Positions 8,342 to 17,686 of a stretch of DNA of 64,000 nucleotides are shown piece after piece. This DNA is from Arthrobacter sp. ISL-48 (GTDB lineage Bacteria; Actinomycetota; Actinomycetes; Actinomycetales; Micrococcaceae): NCBI RefSeq assembly GCF_018613805.1, contig NZ_JAGGPL010000001.1, forward strand, positions 310,001-374,000, written 5' to 3'. Numbering within the stretch: position 1 is the stretch's first letter; each line of letters starts with the position of its first letter. Under the pieces are notes generated by a model. That model did not search any database, was not told the DNA's origin, and worked only from the letters and a program-made list of their open reading frames with translations. Position numbers and translations under genes: made by a program.

Positions 8342-9604
8342 CTAGTTGTCGTACTGAGCCCAGGGGATGTTCCAGTCGCCGTAGCCGTCGTCATAGGCGG
8401 CGTAGTCGCCCTCGGTATTGATGACCTGAACAACGTCACCTGTGGTCATGGCGTCGAAGACCCAGGCCGCCCCGTCCGGGGCGAAGCCGATGCAGCCGTG
8501 CGAGACATTCGTGTTCCCGATGTAGGGGAACGCAGAGTCCAGCGCTTGGTGGATATAGGCCCCGCTCAAGGTGAGACGGATGGTGTACTGCACGTCCACT
8601 TCGCCATAGTAGGCAGGGTCACCTGGCTTGAGCCCGATACTGTCGGCCACGAAGTGGTCGTACCGGTGTTTGTCCATCAGCACCAGGTAGCCGCGGGCCG
8701 AGGGAAAGCGTGTGGACCCCATGCTGACAGGGACTGTCTTGACCACCTGGTCATTGACGCTCAGGGTAAAGGTGTGCGCCGCGGCGTCGGCAACGGCCAC
8801 CCGTTTGTCCCCGATGTGGACGTTGACTTTCTTGTTGAAGTTGGCGATCTGTCCGTTGCCGAGGTCAACGCCGAAAAGCTGCATGTCCATGGTAACGGTG
8901 GAGTTTGCCGCCCAGAATGCCTCCGGACGGTAGCGGACCATGGTGTCGCTGAACCAGTGGAAGGCACCCGTCTGGCCGGAGGTGGAGGTGATCTTGATGG
9001 CATTTTCCACCGCGGCCCGGTTCACCACGGGTTCGCTGAAGATGACCTGTAGCGGCTGGGCAACTCCCACCTTCATGCCGTCAAGGGGGTAGATGGCGGC
9101 GTCTGCTTCGTGGGTGCTGGAAACGGTGCTGAATTTGCGCGTGGTGCTGGTTTCACGCGCCGCGCCGTCCGTTACGACGTAAGTGAAGCTGTAGTCCGCG
9201 TTGAACTTCAACGGGCCGGCCGCCGACCAGGTGGTGCCGTCTGCACCGAAGGCACCTTGAACCGCTTCCCCGGCCATGCTGGTGAGGGTCACACGTTCAA
9301 TCTTGCCGTTCGCCACTGTGAGCGATACCGGCGCCGCCGGGTTGACCTGCTTTGCGCCGTCCGCCGGCGAGACGTCCAGCTTGACTGGCGCAACTACCGG
9401 AGACGCCACACCGGGGGCCGAACGGACGGCAGACCCTGCTTCCGACTCCATGGACCCGCGCGCAAACCCGGGGGCGACGGCAGCGAACACGCCACCGCCG
9501 GCAGCAAGGATGCAGACCGCGGCCAGGAGGGCAATCTTCTTGAAAGTTCCCCTGCGGCGCGGTGCTGGCCCGGACGTTGACCCGGGCTTAGACTCAAACT
9601 CCAT
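8342..9604 (-). CDS. L,D-transpeptidase with Ig-like domains (cell-wall crosslinking)
   Basis: A 420-residue envelope enzyme. The N-terminus has a basic stretch and one hydrophobic segment (about residues 24-44) acting as signal or anchor; no lipobox Cys is seen. Two Ig-like domains follow (about 75-270), then a YkuD catalytic domain with the catalytic SHGC at 368-371. The family forms 3-3 crosslinks between meso-diaminopimelate residues or attaches proteins. Micrococcaceae with lysine-type peptidoglycan also carry such genes, so the exact acceptor is open. The start is supported by TAAGAT exactly 6 nt upstream (plus-strand 9611-9616). Its stop context CTAGTTGTCGT is repeated 20 bp away, a small direct repeat (8322-8332, 8342-8352). 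Confidence 0.9.
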   Translation of the reverse strand: MEFESKPGSTSGPAPRRRGTFKKIALLAAVCILAAGGGVFAAVAPGFARGSMESEAGSAVRSAPGVASPVVAPVKLDVSPADGAKQVNPAAPVSLTVANGKIERVTLTSMAGEAVQGAFGADGTTWSAAGPLKFNADYSFTYVVTDGAARETSTTRKFSTVSSTHEADAAIYPLDGMKVGVAQPLQVIFSEPVVNRAAVENAIKITSTSGQTGAFHWFSDTMVRYRPEAFWAANSTVTMDMQLFGVDLGNGQIANFNKKVNVHIGDKRVAVADAAAHTFTLSVNDQVVKTVPVSMGSTRFPSARGYLVLMDKHRYDHFVADSIGLKPGDPAYYGEVDVQYTIRLTLSGAYIHQALDSAFPYIGNTNVSHGCIGFAPDGAAWVFDAMTTGDVVQVINTEGDYAAYDDGYGDWNIPWAQYDN

Positions 9605-9667
9605 GCAATGATCTTAAGCCTTGCTGCAGGGCGCCCCGCACCGGCCTGGGTCCTGGGGCGTCACGCC

Positions 9668-11152
9668 TCAATAACGATAGTGCTCCGGCTTGTACGGGCC
9701 GGCCACGTCGATATCGAGGTAATCCGCCTGATCCTTGGACAACTCAGTGAGCTCAACACCCAAGGCATCGAGGTGCAGCCTGGCCACTTTTTCGTCCAGG
9801 ATCTTGGGAAGCACGTACACCTGGTTGCCGTACTCGCGGTCGCCGTCGGGCTGGTCTTTCTTGGTCCACAGCTCGATCTGCGCGATGGTCTGGTTGGCAA
9901 ACGAGTTGCTCATCACGAAGGAGGGGTGGCCCGTTGCGTTGCCCAAGTTCAGGAGGCGGCCTTCGGAAAGGACGATGATGGACCGCCCGGGGCCTTTCGC
10001 GGCGTCCCCGTCGAATACCCATTCATGGACTTGCGGCTTGATCTCCACCTTCCGGATCCCGGGGATCCTCGCCAAGCCGGCCATGTCGATTTCGTTGTCG
10101 AAATGGCCGATGTTGCCCACGATGGCCTTGTTCTTCATCGCGGCCATATGCTCGGCCATGATGACGTCCTTGTTGCCAGTGGTGGTGATAAAGATGTCGC
10201 CCTGTGCGAGCACTGACTCAAGTTTGGCGACCTGGTAGCCGTCCATGGCGGCCTGCAGGGCGCAGATGGGATCAATCTCCGTGACGATGACACGTGATCC
10301 CTGTCCGCGCAGGGCCTCTGCCGCGCCCTTGCCAACGTCGCCGTAGCCGCAGACCACCGCGACTTTTCCTCCCATCAGGACGTCGGTGGCCCGGTTCAGT
10401 CCGTCTGGCAGGGAGTGGCGGATACCGTACTTGTTGTCGAACTTGCTTTTGGTCACGGAATCGTTGACGTTGATGGCAGGGAACAGGAGTTTCCTCTGCT
10501 CGGCCAATTGGTAAAGGCGGTGCACGCCTGTGGTGGTTTCCTCGCTCACGCCCTTGATGCTGCGGGCGGCTCGGGTCCACTTCTGCGGGTCCTGCGCGAT
10601 GGACTTGCGCAGGACTTCCAGAAATATCGCGTATTCCTCGGAGTCCGCCTCGTCTGTTGCGGGGACTGCCCCTGCGGCCTCGAATTCGACACCCTTATGG
10701 ACCAGCATCGTGGCGTCTCCGCCGTCGTCCAGGATCATGTTGGGACCAAGCTCCGGATTGGTCGCGGCACCCGGCCAGGTAAGGATCTGCTCGGCCGTCC
10801 ACCAGTACTCTTCCAGCGACTCACCCTTCCAGGCGAACACCGGCACACCCTGGGGATCTTCGATGGTTCCCTTGCCGACAACGACGGCGGCGGCCGCTTC
10901 GTCCTGGGTCGAGAAAATGTTGCAGGAGGCCCAGCGGACCTCGGCTCCAAGGGCCGTGAGGGTTTCAATGAGCACTGCGGTCTGCACCGTCATGTGCAGC
11001 GAACCGGCGATACGAGCGCCCTTGAGCGGCTGGGTTGGGCCGAATTCCGCACGGAGGGACATCAGGCCTGGCATCTCGTGTTCGGCTAGACGGATCTGGT
11101 GGCGGCCAGCCTCTGCCAGCGAGATGTCGGCGACCTTGTAATCAAAAGTCAT
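9668..11152 (-). CDS. ahcY: Adenosylhomocysteinase
   Basis: A cytosolic enzyme of about 494 residues that reversibly hydrolyses S-adenosylhomocysteine to adenosine and homocysteine, which keeps methyltransferases from product inhibition. Visible blocks are the NAD-binding [20 protein letters not shown] region and the C-terminal KPEHYRY end typical of the family. The bacterial insertion segment is present, which explains the length. The start [12 protein letters not shown] at 11152 has an AAAGGA ribosome-binding site; the longer frame to 11248 has none. The gene follows the Trm112-like gene by 70 bp in the same orientation. A GC-rich inverted repeat in the 9625-9665 gap may terminate it. Confidence 0.95.
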   Translation of the reverse strand: MTFDYKVADISLAEAGRHQIRLAEHEMPGLMSLRAEFGPTQPLKGARIAGSLHMTVQTAVLIETLTALGAEVRWASCNIFSTQDEAAAAVVVGKGTIEDPQGVPVFAWKGESLEEYWWTAEQILTWPGAATNPELGPNMILDDGGDATMLVHKGVEFEAAGAVPATDEADSEEYAIFLEVLRKSIAQDPQKWTRAARSIKGVSEETTTGVHRLYQLAEQRKLLFPAINVNDSVTKSKFDNKYGIRHSLPDGLNRATDVLMGGKVAVVCGYGDVGKGAAEALRGQGSRVIVTEIDPICALQAAMDGYQVAKLESVLAQGDIFITTTGNKDVIMAEHMAAMKNKAIVGNIGHFDNEIDMAGLARIPGIRKVEIKPQVHEWVFDGDAAKGPGRSIIVLSEGRLLNLGNATGHPSFVMSNSFANQTIAQIELWTKKDQPDGDREYGNQVYVLPKILDEKVARLHLDALGVELTELSKDQADYLDIDVAGPYKPEHYRY

Positions 11153-11222
11153 GGGTAATCCTTTGCTCTGTCCGATGGAGGCGACGTCATTAAACGTCGG
11201 CGGTAAGTCGTGGAGGTAGCGC

Positions 11223-11474
11223 TCAGGCGGTTTCGGCCGGACGGGCAACAGCGTCGTGCTGGGCTGGGTCGTGCTCGGCAGAGCTGGCAGCGTTGGCAGC
11301 CTGCAGCAGTTCCGGAGGCAGGAGCAGTGGTATGCCGTCCTCGATCGCGTAGCGCAGTGGGACGCCCGACTCCCCTGCCGCCGTCGAGACGAGTTCGTCG
11401 CCCTCCTGGACCAGGGGCGAGCCGGTCACGGGGCACCGCAGGACGGACAACAGTTCAGGACTGATCTTTGGCAT
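11223..11474 (-). CDS. Trm112 family protein
   Basis: A small protein of 83 residues with the Trm112/UPF0434 fold: [14 protein letters not shown] near the N-terminus and the core [14 protein letters not shown]. In eukaryotes and archaea Trm112 is a methyltransferase activator. In actinobacteria a partner has not been identified here, though the gene sits directly upstream of ahcY, which removes the by-product of methylation. Only one Cys of the usual zinc site is obvious (C13), so zinc binding is doubtful. It is likely co-transcribed with ahcY and perhaps DUF3499 (76-bp gap). Confidence 0.85.
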   Translation of the reverse strand: MPKISPELLSVLRCPVTGSPLVQEGDELVSTAAGESGVPLRYAIEDGIPLLLPPELLQAANAASSAEHDPAQHDAVARPAETA

Positions 11475-11550
11475 GGATGATGCTCCCTGACGGGCGCGAT
11501 TGCGCCGGTGGCTGACTTATTAGCAGCTTCCAGCCTACCGCCAGAGGGCC

Positions 11551-11940
11551 TCAGGACGGTTCACGCAGGACGCGCAGGTGGCCGCGACGGGTGCCTTCGG
11601 TCCCTGCGGGCGCTTCCAGGACTGAGTGGACGGAGCGCTGGGTCTGCGAGGGCTGGGCGTCCGCGGGAAGGGCGGCCGCTTCACGCACTGCGTTGGCGAG
11701 GGCAAGGAGGTCATCAGGCCCTGGCTGCTGGGGTGTGGTCGGCAGGGCAAGGCGCAGGACCTCCCACCCCCGCGGCACGGTCAGGGACCCGGCATGCTGC
11801 TCGCACAAATCGTAACAATGCGGCTCAGCGTAAGTGGCCAGGGGCCCCAGCACGGCTGTGGAATCGGCATAGACGTACGTCAGGGTAGCCACCGCCGACT
11901 GGCGGCAGGCTGACCTTGAACATTCACGGATAGCTCCCAC
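11551..11940 (-). CDS. DUF3499 family protein, putative zinc-binding
   Basis: 129 residues. The N-terminal half contains ECSRSAC (C7, C12) and PHCYDLCEQHA (C42, C46 with H41 and H49), a pattern suggesting one structural zinc. The C-terminal half is Ala/Pro/Gln-rich and probably disordered. Function is unknown. The family is largely actinobacterial and often lies next to a zincin-like gene, as here (divergent, 12059). The start is GTG 11940, with a minus-strand TAGTCT box (plus 11949-11954) 8 nt upstream, so the leader is minimal or absent. Confidence 0.8.
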   Translation of the reverse strand: MGAIRECSRSACRQSAVATLTYVYADSTAVLGPLATYAEPHCYDLCEQHAGSLTVPRGWEVLRLALPTTPQQPGPDDLLALANAVREAAALPADAQPSQTQRSVHSVLEAPAGTEGTRRGHLRVLREPS

Positions 11941-12058
11941 GACATCCCAGACTACTCGGTGTCCCTTCAGGTTCGGCGTATTTGCCCGCCTTACGCCGCG
12001 CCACTGTGTGTACGTGGATTGTGTCGCGTAAATCTTCCGCCGGGTTTAGAGTCAATGT

Positions 12059-12574
12059 ATGCAGTCATCGAACCACGATTCAGCTTTTTCGGTCCGGTTG
12101 GCTGACCCGGGTGTCCCCAGTGACGGCACCGGTTCGGGCACGTTGGGCAAAAGCTTTGCGATGCGCCGCCGCAACCGGCACGGCCGTGGCCTGCGTGGCG
12201 AACTGATGCTGCCGACGCATCCCGGCTACCGCACCCGCTCAGACCGCTTTGACGACATGGTGCTGGACTCCGCACAGCGCCTGCACGATATCTGGGGCAA
12301 GACACTGGACGGCGTACGGTTTGCCGTCGACGAAATTCCGCCGCAGCTGGAACAGCTCGTGGCCGATGCCCAGGCGGCTCCGATGGGTTCCTACACCCCG
12401 GCAACCGCCGACGAAGGACCGGTCATCACCTTGTACCGCAGGGTAGTGGAACAGGGCTGCGCCAGCCGCGAGGAACTGCAGGACCTCGTCCATGACGTTG
12501 TCGTGGAACACACCGCCGAGATGCTCGGCGTGGCGCCGGAAACGCTGGATCCGGTCTACAGGCGCCGTTACTGA
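12059..12574 (+). CDS. Metallopeptidase-family (zincin-like, DUF1025) protein with degenerate active site
   Basis: 171 residues. A basic N-terminal linker (RRRNRHGRGLRGEL) precedes the zincin-fold region RFDDMVLDSAQRL...VRFAVDEIPP. Where active members have HExxH, this protein reads EHTAE (150-154) within VHDVVVEHTAEMLG, so both zinc-binding histidines of the motif are displaced. Loss of peptidase activity is inferred. I recall that actinobacterial members of this subfamily commonly have such variants. The start is supported by TAGAGT at 12047-12052, 6 nt before ATG (leaderless). It is divergent from DUF3499 and convergent with DUF5719. Confidence 0.8.
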   Translation: MQSSNHDSAFSVRLADPGVPSDGTGSGTLGKSFAMRRRNRHGRGLRGELMLPTHPGYRTRSDRFDDMVLDSAQRLHDIWGKTLDGVRFAVDEIPPQLEQLVADAQAAPMGSYTPATADEGPVITLYRRVVEQGCASREELQDLVHDVVVEHTAEMLGVAPETLDPVYRRRY

Positions 12575-12661
12575 CGCAGTTGCAGCGGTATTCACATCTC
12601 GAGCACGAACTGCTCTATAACCCGGAGCCCCACCAACCCAGCGCCTCGGTAATGCCGGGAC

Positions 12662-14335
12662 TCAGTAACCCAGCGTGACGGGGACCTTCTCCTGGCCTGA
12701 AGCCGCGGGCATGAATGCAAGTGACGAGATGTCCTCCCGTCCGCCTTGCTCAAGGAGCAAGGCGCCGTAGGCGGCGTCGCCGGAAGCGGACACCACGTAC
12801 CCCACCACCACTGACTCATCTACCTTTTCCGGCACTGTGATGGACGTGGTGGTTTCCCCCGCGATGTCCGCTGATGCAGCGGGGTGGATCTTGCCATCCG
12901 CGGTGATGGCTGCATACGAGATGGTGGCCCGGCTGTCCAGTGCACCGAATACCAGGATGCGTTCCCCGCCCTGCGGCACCGGCACCACATGCTGGCTGCC
13001 CAACCTGCCGCCGGATGCGGACCAGGCGACGTCGGAAGGCCCGTCACTCTTAACTCCGCGCGTGACCCGTGCCGCAGCCACAAATGACACGTCAGAGCTC
13101 GCGGAAACCGTGTAGTGGCCTGCTGGAACTCCGGCGAGGGAAATCTCAGTCACCGCCCCTGCCTTTGCCGTGACCACACCGCCGCCAGGAAGGGCCTCCT
13201 GGCCTGCCCGTCCGAACATTTTGACCTCCACTACAGCGTCCGAGGGCCCCGGGACGGTCAGCTGGAGAGCAGGACCGGCATCCGCAAAGCCTTTCTGTCC
13301 GGTCATTGCAGCGATACCGCCGGCATCCTGGATATCCACTCCGGTCATCACCTGGCGAGCGGCCGGGCCTGTCCCGGGCGCGATGAAGTCAACGCCGCCG
13401 GCCGTGAGTCCCCGCAGGACGCTCTGTTGGATGGTTGCAGCAACCGGACCGCCCGTGCTGCGCACATGGACACTGAGCTGGGCCTCTGCTGGTGCCAGGC
13501 CGGCCAGGACAACGGACCGGGTGGTCCCCGGGGCAACCAGCAGACCCCGGCTTCCGGGAGCCTGGACCTGGCCTTTGCTTCCAAAGAGTTCCAGGCTGAC
13601 GGTGGCCGGGGTACTGGAAGCGTTGCTGAGGACCAGGACCGAGGTCCGTCCCACCGTGGTGCTGGCACCGGCGAGCCACAGGTCGTTGGACGGCTGCTGG
13701 CAATTGGCGGCCGCCGAACCCTGCAGGTCCCCGTCGGTGGCTTTGTATTCCATCAGGGCGGCAGCAGAGGGTTTCTGGTTCGACTGGGGATCGGCCCTCA
13801 GGACGCTGACGCCGTTTACGGCTTGCCCTGCGACCACCCCGGCAAGCATCTCCTGCGGACCGGCAGCCGCGCTTTGCTGGCCGTTGTCCTTGGCGATTTC
13901 GACGGCGGTTGTGCCGTCCAGTGCAGACAGCCGGCTGCCCGGCAAGGTGCCACCGGCGGCGCTTAGGACGGCGCCCGTGACGGCGCTGGCGGCCGTCGCG
14001 GACACAGGACTGAATTGGGGATCAGTTCCTGCCTCGGTGCCTTCAAGCAGCCTGGCGGGCCCGGGACAAACGCCCACGCTGGAGCCCGCCGGCACTGCGG
14101 CCAGCGCGGGCTGGATGCTGCGGTTTCCAAGCGGCTGCGGTGCAAGCGATCCAGCAATCGCCACTCCCCCGGCGGCAGCCAGGATCGCCACAGCCGACAG
14201 GAGGCCCGTGAAGACCCCCCTGCGCGCGGCCGTGCGTCCTGCCGGACGGTTCTTTGCCCGGGCATCCGTGTCTCCAGCGTCCGTCTGAGTTCCATCGATC
14301 TGGGACTCATCAGTGCGGGCGGTGTCCTTATGCAT
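12662..14335 (-). CDS. DUF5719 family secreted or anchored protein
   Basis: 557 residues: a hydrophilic N-terminus of about 40 residues, one hydrophobic segment (GLLSAVAILAAAGGVAIAG), then a long Gly/Ala/Val/Ser-rich extracytoplasmic part that looks like repeated beta-sandwich modules. This is the DUF5719 layout of actinobacteria, where the gene follows a large GT2 glycosyltransferase. The start ATG overlaps the end of that glycosyltransferase by 8 bp and uses AAGGA 8 nt upstream, so the two are translationally coupled. Function is unknown; a role in envelope glycan export or display is inferred only from the coupling. Confidence 0.8.
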   Translation of the reverse strand: MHKDTARTDESQIDGTQTDAGDTDARAKNRPAGRTAARRGVFTGLLSAVAILAAAGGVAIAGSLAPQPLGNRSIQPALAAVPAGSSVGVCPGPARLLEGTEAGTDPQFSPVSATAASAVTGAVLSAAGGTLPGSRLSALDGTTAVEIAKDNGQQSAAAGPQEMLAGVVAGQAVNGVSVLRADPQSNQKPSAAALMEYKATDGDLQGSAAANCQQPSNDLWLAGASTTVGRTSVLVLSNASSTPATVSLELFGSKGQVQAPGSRGLLVAPGTTRSVVLAGLAPAEAQLSVHVRSTGGPVAATIQQSVLRGLTAGGVDFIAPGTGPAARQVMTGVDIQDAGGIAAMTGQKGFADAGPALQLTVPGPSDAVVEVKMFGRAGQEALPGGGVVTAKAGAVTEISLAGVPAGHYTVSASSDVSFVAAARVTRGVKSDGPSDVAWSASGGRLGSQHVVPVPQGGERILVFGALDSRATISYAAITADGKIHPAASADIAGETTTSITVPEKVDESVVVGYVVSASGDAAYGALLLEQGGREDISSLAFMPAASGQEKVPVTLGY

Positions 14336-17300
14336 TCTGGTGTTCCTTACGCAAGGAGCCCTCGTCCCTTGACAGGCCTGTATTGGGCCTGCGGGCAGGC
14401 ATCGGGATCGCGAGCATGACCGTGAGTGCGATTACGGTTACCTGCACGATTCCGGACCACAGCGCCCATGGGTTTTCGTAGCGGATGGTCAACTGGCCGG
14501 CGGAGGGTGGCAAGGTGAATGCCTGGGCCCAGCCGGACGTTGTGGCTGTGAGCTTCCGGCCGTCAAGCCAAGCGGTCCAGCCGGGATCGGCCCGTTCGGC
14601 AAGCACAACCAGCCGTCCGTCCGATCCCGCCGGAACCGCTGTGTCGACGTCGTCATATCCTGACGGGAGCAGCGCGACCGGAGCTCCCTTGCCATCGACT
14701 ATCCGTACACGATGGGCCACGTCGGCGGCCTGGAGCACCGGCTGCTTCAGGGGCGTTATCCGCCAAAGCCAGCCGACATCCGTCAGCCCCACGGCGACGA
14801 GCCCGGGCACGGCGTCCATCCTGCTGGCAGTCAGCTGGGCGGCGGTGTCAGCCGAGCGAAGGACGACAAACCCAATGCCCAGCTGTTCAAGCTCGGGCCT
14901 GGGGTCAACGCCCTGCCCAGCTACCAGGGTGGCAACGACAGTACGGATGGCGGACGTTGCGTCGTCATCCTCCCTGACCGTTTCATTTCCCGGTTCCCCC
15001 AGGATGTTCCGGGCGGCTGCAATGGCAGACAGGCTGTCCAGTGTGGTTCCGGCGCCGCGCATCAGGGCCGCGTCAAAGGTCCCGTTTTCCCTCGTGGTGA
15101 TGATCAGGGTGCGGGTCTGCTCAGGTCCGGTTCCGCGGTCAATGGCCGTGGCAGGGAGGGTCCGGCTGCCGCCGGCCTGAACCAGCCGGGGCGTGCCGAG
15201 TGCTTCCTGGCCCGCTGCCTGCGCCGGAGGGTCCGCGACGGCTGAACGTAACAGATTCTGCGCGGACCAGGCGGCCATACCGGCCAAAGGCCCGGCCAGC
15301 AGGAGGACCATGGACAGTGCGACGGCGGAACGAAGCAGAACGTTCCGCCGCGAGCTTGTGGAGGAGGCACGGTCCGCGAAGCCGAGCAACCGTTCGGCAC
15401 CGATGAGACCGGCTCCGAGCAGGGCGAATCCGGCGGCGGAGACCGCAGGTCCGGTGAAGGGCGTCACCAACGTATCCGCGCTTGCGCCGGTGGCAACATG
15501 ACCGGCCAGCCAACTGCCCGTGAGGATGATCAGCGCGGCGACCCAGAGGGCCCGTGCGGTCCGGATCCGTTTGCCGGGGATAAAGAGGGCCACGGCTGCG
15601 AGGAGCAACACGGGAACCCCCACCAGCAGCGCCAGCAGGAGGGCCCAGGGTACTGGCTGGCCGCTGAAATACGGCAGGCCCGCCAGGCCGCCGTCGGGGG
15701 TGAAGGGAAGGGGCCGGCCCAACATTTGCTGCCACAGCGGCGCGGCGTCGAACCCGAGCGGAACGCCGGGATCGGCAAGTACCGCACGCGGCCTGTCGAG
15801 AACGGACAGCGTAAAGGGGATGAACAGCGCTGCCGCGGGAAGTAGCGCCCACCACACCGTTCGGCCACGGCGGCCAAGCGTGACTCCGCACAGGACGATG
15901 ATGACAGCCGAAGGGATCAGTAGCGATGGCGCCGAGGCGCAGACAACAGCCAGGGCCAGGCCGGCAGCTGCAGCCGCGGTCCAGGACGGCATGCCGTTGA
16001 TTCCCGGCCTGGCCGGCGGCTTATCGGCAGATCTCCGGTCTGCGGGGGAAGGCAGCACAAACCTGCCGTGGCCCACCGCGGTCCCCGTAGCCCGCAGCAG
16101 CGCCAGTACCAGAAGGGGAAGCATGATGTGGGCCAGCATTGCCCCCACGCGGCCCTGGTTCAGCGAAACCTGCAATGCGGGTGCCGCAGCCCAGAACAGA
16201 GCGGCGACCAAGCGCAAACGGCGCCGCACGGTCAGCGCCCCTGCTGCGAACCAGGCCGTAAGCGCGGCCAGTGGCGCAGCAAGCAGGAGCAGCCAGGCCA
16301 TGGCGCTGTTGGCGTCGCCTCCTCCGACGAGGCCTAAGATCCACAGCACATAGCCAAACGGGTCTCCGCGACCGGGAAGCCCGGCACCCAGGCTGATCCA
16401 CCAGCTGGAGGCATGGTGCCAGATTTCACCGAGCGTTGACGAGACCGGGATGAGGGCACCGCCGGACACTGCCTCGGCCCGGAACAATCCGGAGAGCCCG
16501 AGGAGGGAGGCAACGGAGGCGATGAGGAGGGCAGCCAGCGCACCGTTCCCCACCCAACCCCGCTCGGTGGTCGTCAGGGCCGCGAAGTCATCGGCCGAAT
16601 CGCCGCTGGGCTGGTCTGCGAGGGGATCCTGCTCCAAGTCATCGGACGAGTCATCGGCCCCCAGCGCTTCGATCAGCGACCGGCGGTGGTTCCAGACATC
16701 GCGCCTGGGGGTCTGCAACTTCCTGATCACGGAGCGCCGGATCCGCCGCGTCCTCGCGGCTGCGCGCCTGGCCCTCGCCACGGCCGCGGGACGCCCCAGA
16801 GCCGCGAAGGTGGCAACCAACTGGGTGAAGCCATGCCCGGGATCCTTGACCGCGATGCTGAGCACGAGTTTGAAGATACTGCCCAGCAGCGCCCCCACGG
16901 CATGGAGCGGAACCTTCCATAGTGGCGCGTGCTTGAGCCGGAGATGGACCTGCGCCTTCCGGGCTGCCGAGGCGCTGCCCAAGGCATGGGGCCGGTGCGC
17001 AACATGGAACATCCGCGCCGTGGGCACCACCACCACCCGGTGTCCGGCCAGTCGGTTTCGCCAGCAGAAATCGACGTCGTCGCCAGTCCCGGGCAGGGCC
17101 GGGTCAAAGCCCTGCAGGTGCTCCCAGACGTCCCTGCGGACCAGCATGCCAGCTGAATTCACGGCGAATGTGTCACTGCGGCCGTCGTATTGACCCTGGT
17201 CAAGCTCATCGGCATCTATCAGGGTGAGGCGTTCGGCCCAGCCGCTGGTGGAGAGGCCGACATCGATGAGCCGGCGTCCGGCGTGCCAGTCCAGCTGCTT

Positions 17301-17675
17301 GCAGCCGGCGACGGTCACAGAGGGTGCGCGCTCGACTGCGCCCAAAAGCTCAGCGAGAGCCTCCGGGGCAGGGGCGGCATCGTCATGGATAAGCCAGATC
17401 CACTCGGAGACGGCAAGCTCGGATTGACCGGTCCAAGGCGCAAGCGCGTCAAGACCGGCGCGGACAGCGCCTCCCATACCGCCTTTGCCGTGCGCGACGT
17501 TGATGACGTTCGCTGGGCCGAGAGCCTGCTCAAGGAGGACCGCGGAATGGTCACGGGATCCGGTGTCAATACCGATGACAGAGTCGGCCGGCCGGGTCTG
17601 GCCGGCCAAAGCAGCCAAGGTTCTGGGGAGATAGCCACTGCCGTTGTGGGATACCACAACGGCAGTAACGTGCAC
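14328..17675 (-). CDS. Very large GT2 glycosyltransferase fused to a polytopic membrane domain
   Basis: 1115 residues. Residues 1 to about 300 form a GT-A family 2 domain: VVVSHNGSGYL at the N-terminus, IHDDA at 96-100 as the metal/nucleotide-sugar acidic motif, and a late acidic motif in DDVDFCWRNRL. A linker leads to about a dozen membrane helices and a C-terminal extracytoplasmic domain, ending in a last helix before a short basic tail. This resembles the large membrane glycosyltransferases beside whiB in actinobacteria that build cell-wall or lipid-linked glycans. The sugar donor cannot be read from sequence. The GTG at 17675 has AGGA too close to serve it, so the start is uncertain. It lies 11 bp behind whiB and is likely co-transcribed. 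Confidence 0.82.
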   Translation of the reverse strand: MHVTAVVVSHNGSGYLPRTLAALAGQTRPADSVIGIDTGSRDHSAVLLEQALGPANVINVAHGKGGMGGAVRAGLDALAPWTGQSELAVSEWIWLIHDDAAPAPEALAELLGAVERAPSVTVAGCKQLDWHAGRRLIDVGLSTSGWAERLTLIDADELDQGQYDGRSDTFAVNSAGMLVRRDVWEHLQGFDPALPGTGDDVDFCWRNRLAGHRVVVVPTARMFHVAHRPHALGSASAARKAQVHLRLKHAPLWKVPLHAVGALLGSIFKLVLSIAVKDPGHGFTQLVATFAALGRPAAVARARRAAARTRRIRRSVIRKLQTPRRDVWNHRRSLIEALGADDSSDDLEQDPLADQPSGDSADDFAALTTTERGWVGNGALAALLIASVASLLGLSGLFRAEAVSGGALIPVSSTLGEIWHHASSWWISLGAGLPGRGDPFGYVLWILGLVGGGDANSAMAWLLLLAAPLAALTAWFAAGALTVRRRLRLVAALFWAAAPALQVSLNQGRVGAMLAHIMLPLLVLALLRATGTAVGHGRFVLPSPADRRSADKPPARPGINGMPSWTAAAAAGLALAVVCASAPSLLIPSAVIIVLCGVTLGRRGRTVWWALLPAAALFIPFTLSVLDRPRAVLADPGVPLGFDAAPLWQQMLGRPLPFTPDGGLAGLPYFSGQPVPWALLLALLVGVPVLLLAAVALFIPGKRIRTARALWVAALIILTGSWLAGHVATGASADTLVTPFTGPAVSAAGFALLGAGLIGAERLLGFADRASSTSSRRNVLLRSAVALSMVLLLAGPLAGMAAWSAQNLLRSAVADPPAQAAGQEALGTPRLVQAGGSRTLPATAIDRGTGPEQTRTLIITTRENGTFDAALMRGAGTTLDSLSAIAAARNILGEPGNETVREDDDATSAIRTVVATLVAGQGVDPRPELEQLGIGFVVLRSADTAAQLTASRMDAVPGLVAVGLTDVGWLWRITPLKQPVLQAADVAHRVRIVDGKGAPVALLPSGYDDVDTAVPAGSDGRLVVLAERADPGWTAWLDGRKLTATTSGWAQAFTLPPSAGQLTIRYENPWALWSGIVQVTVIALTVMLAIPMPARRPNTGLSRDEGSLRKEHQNA

Positions 17676-17686
17676 TTCCTGAAGAA

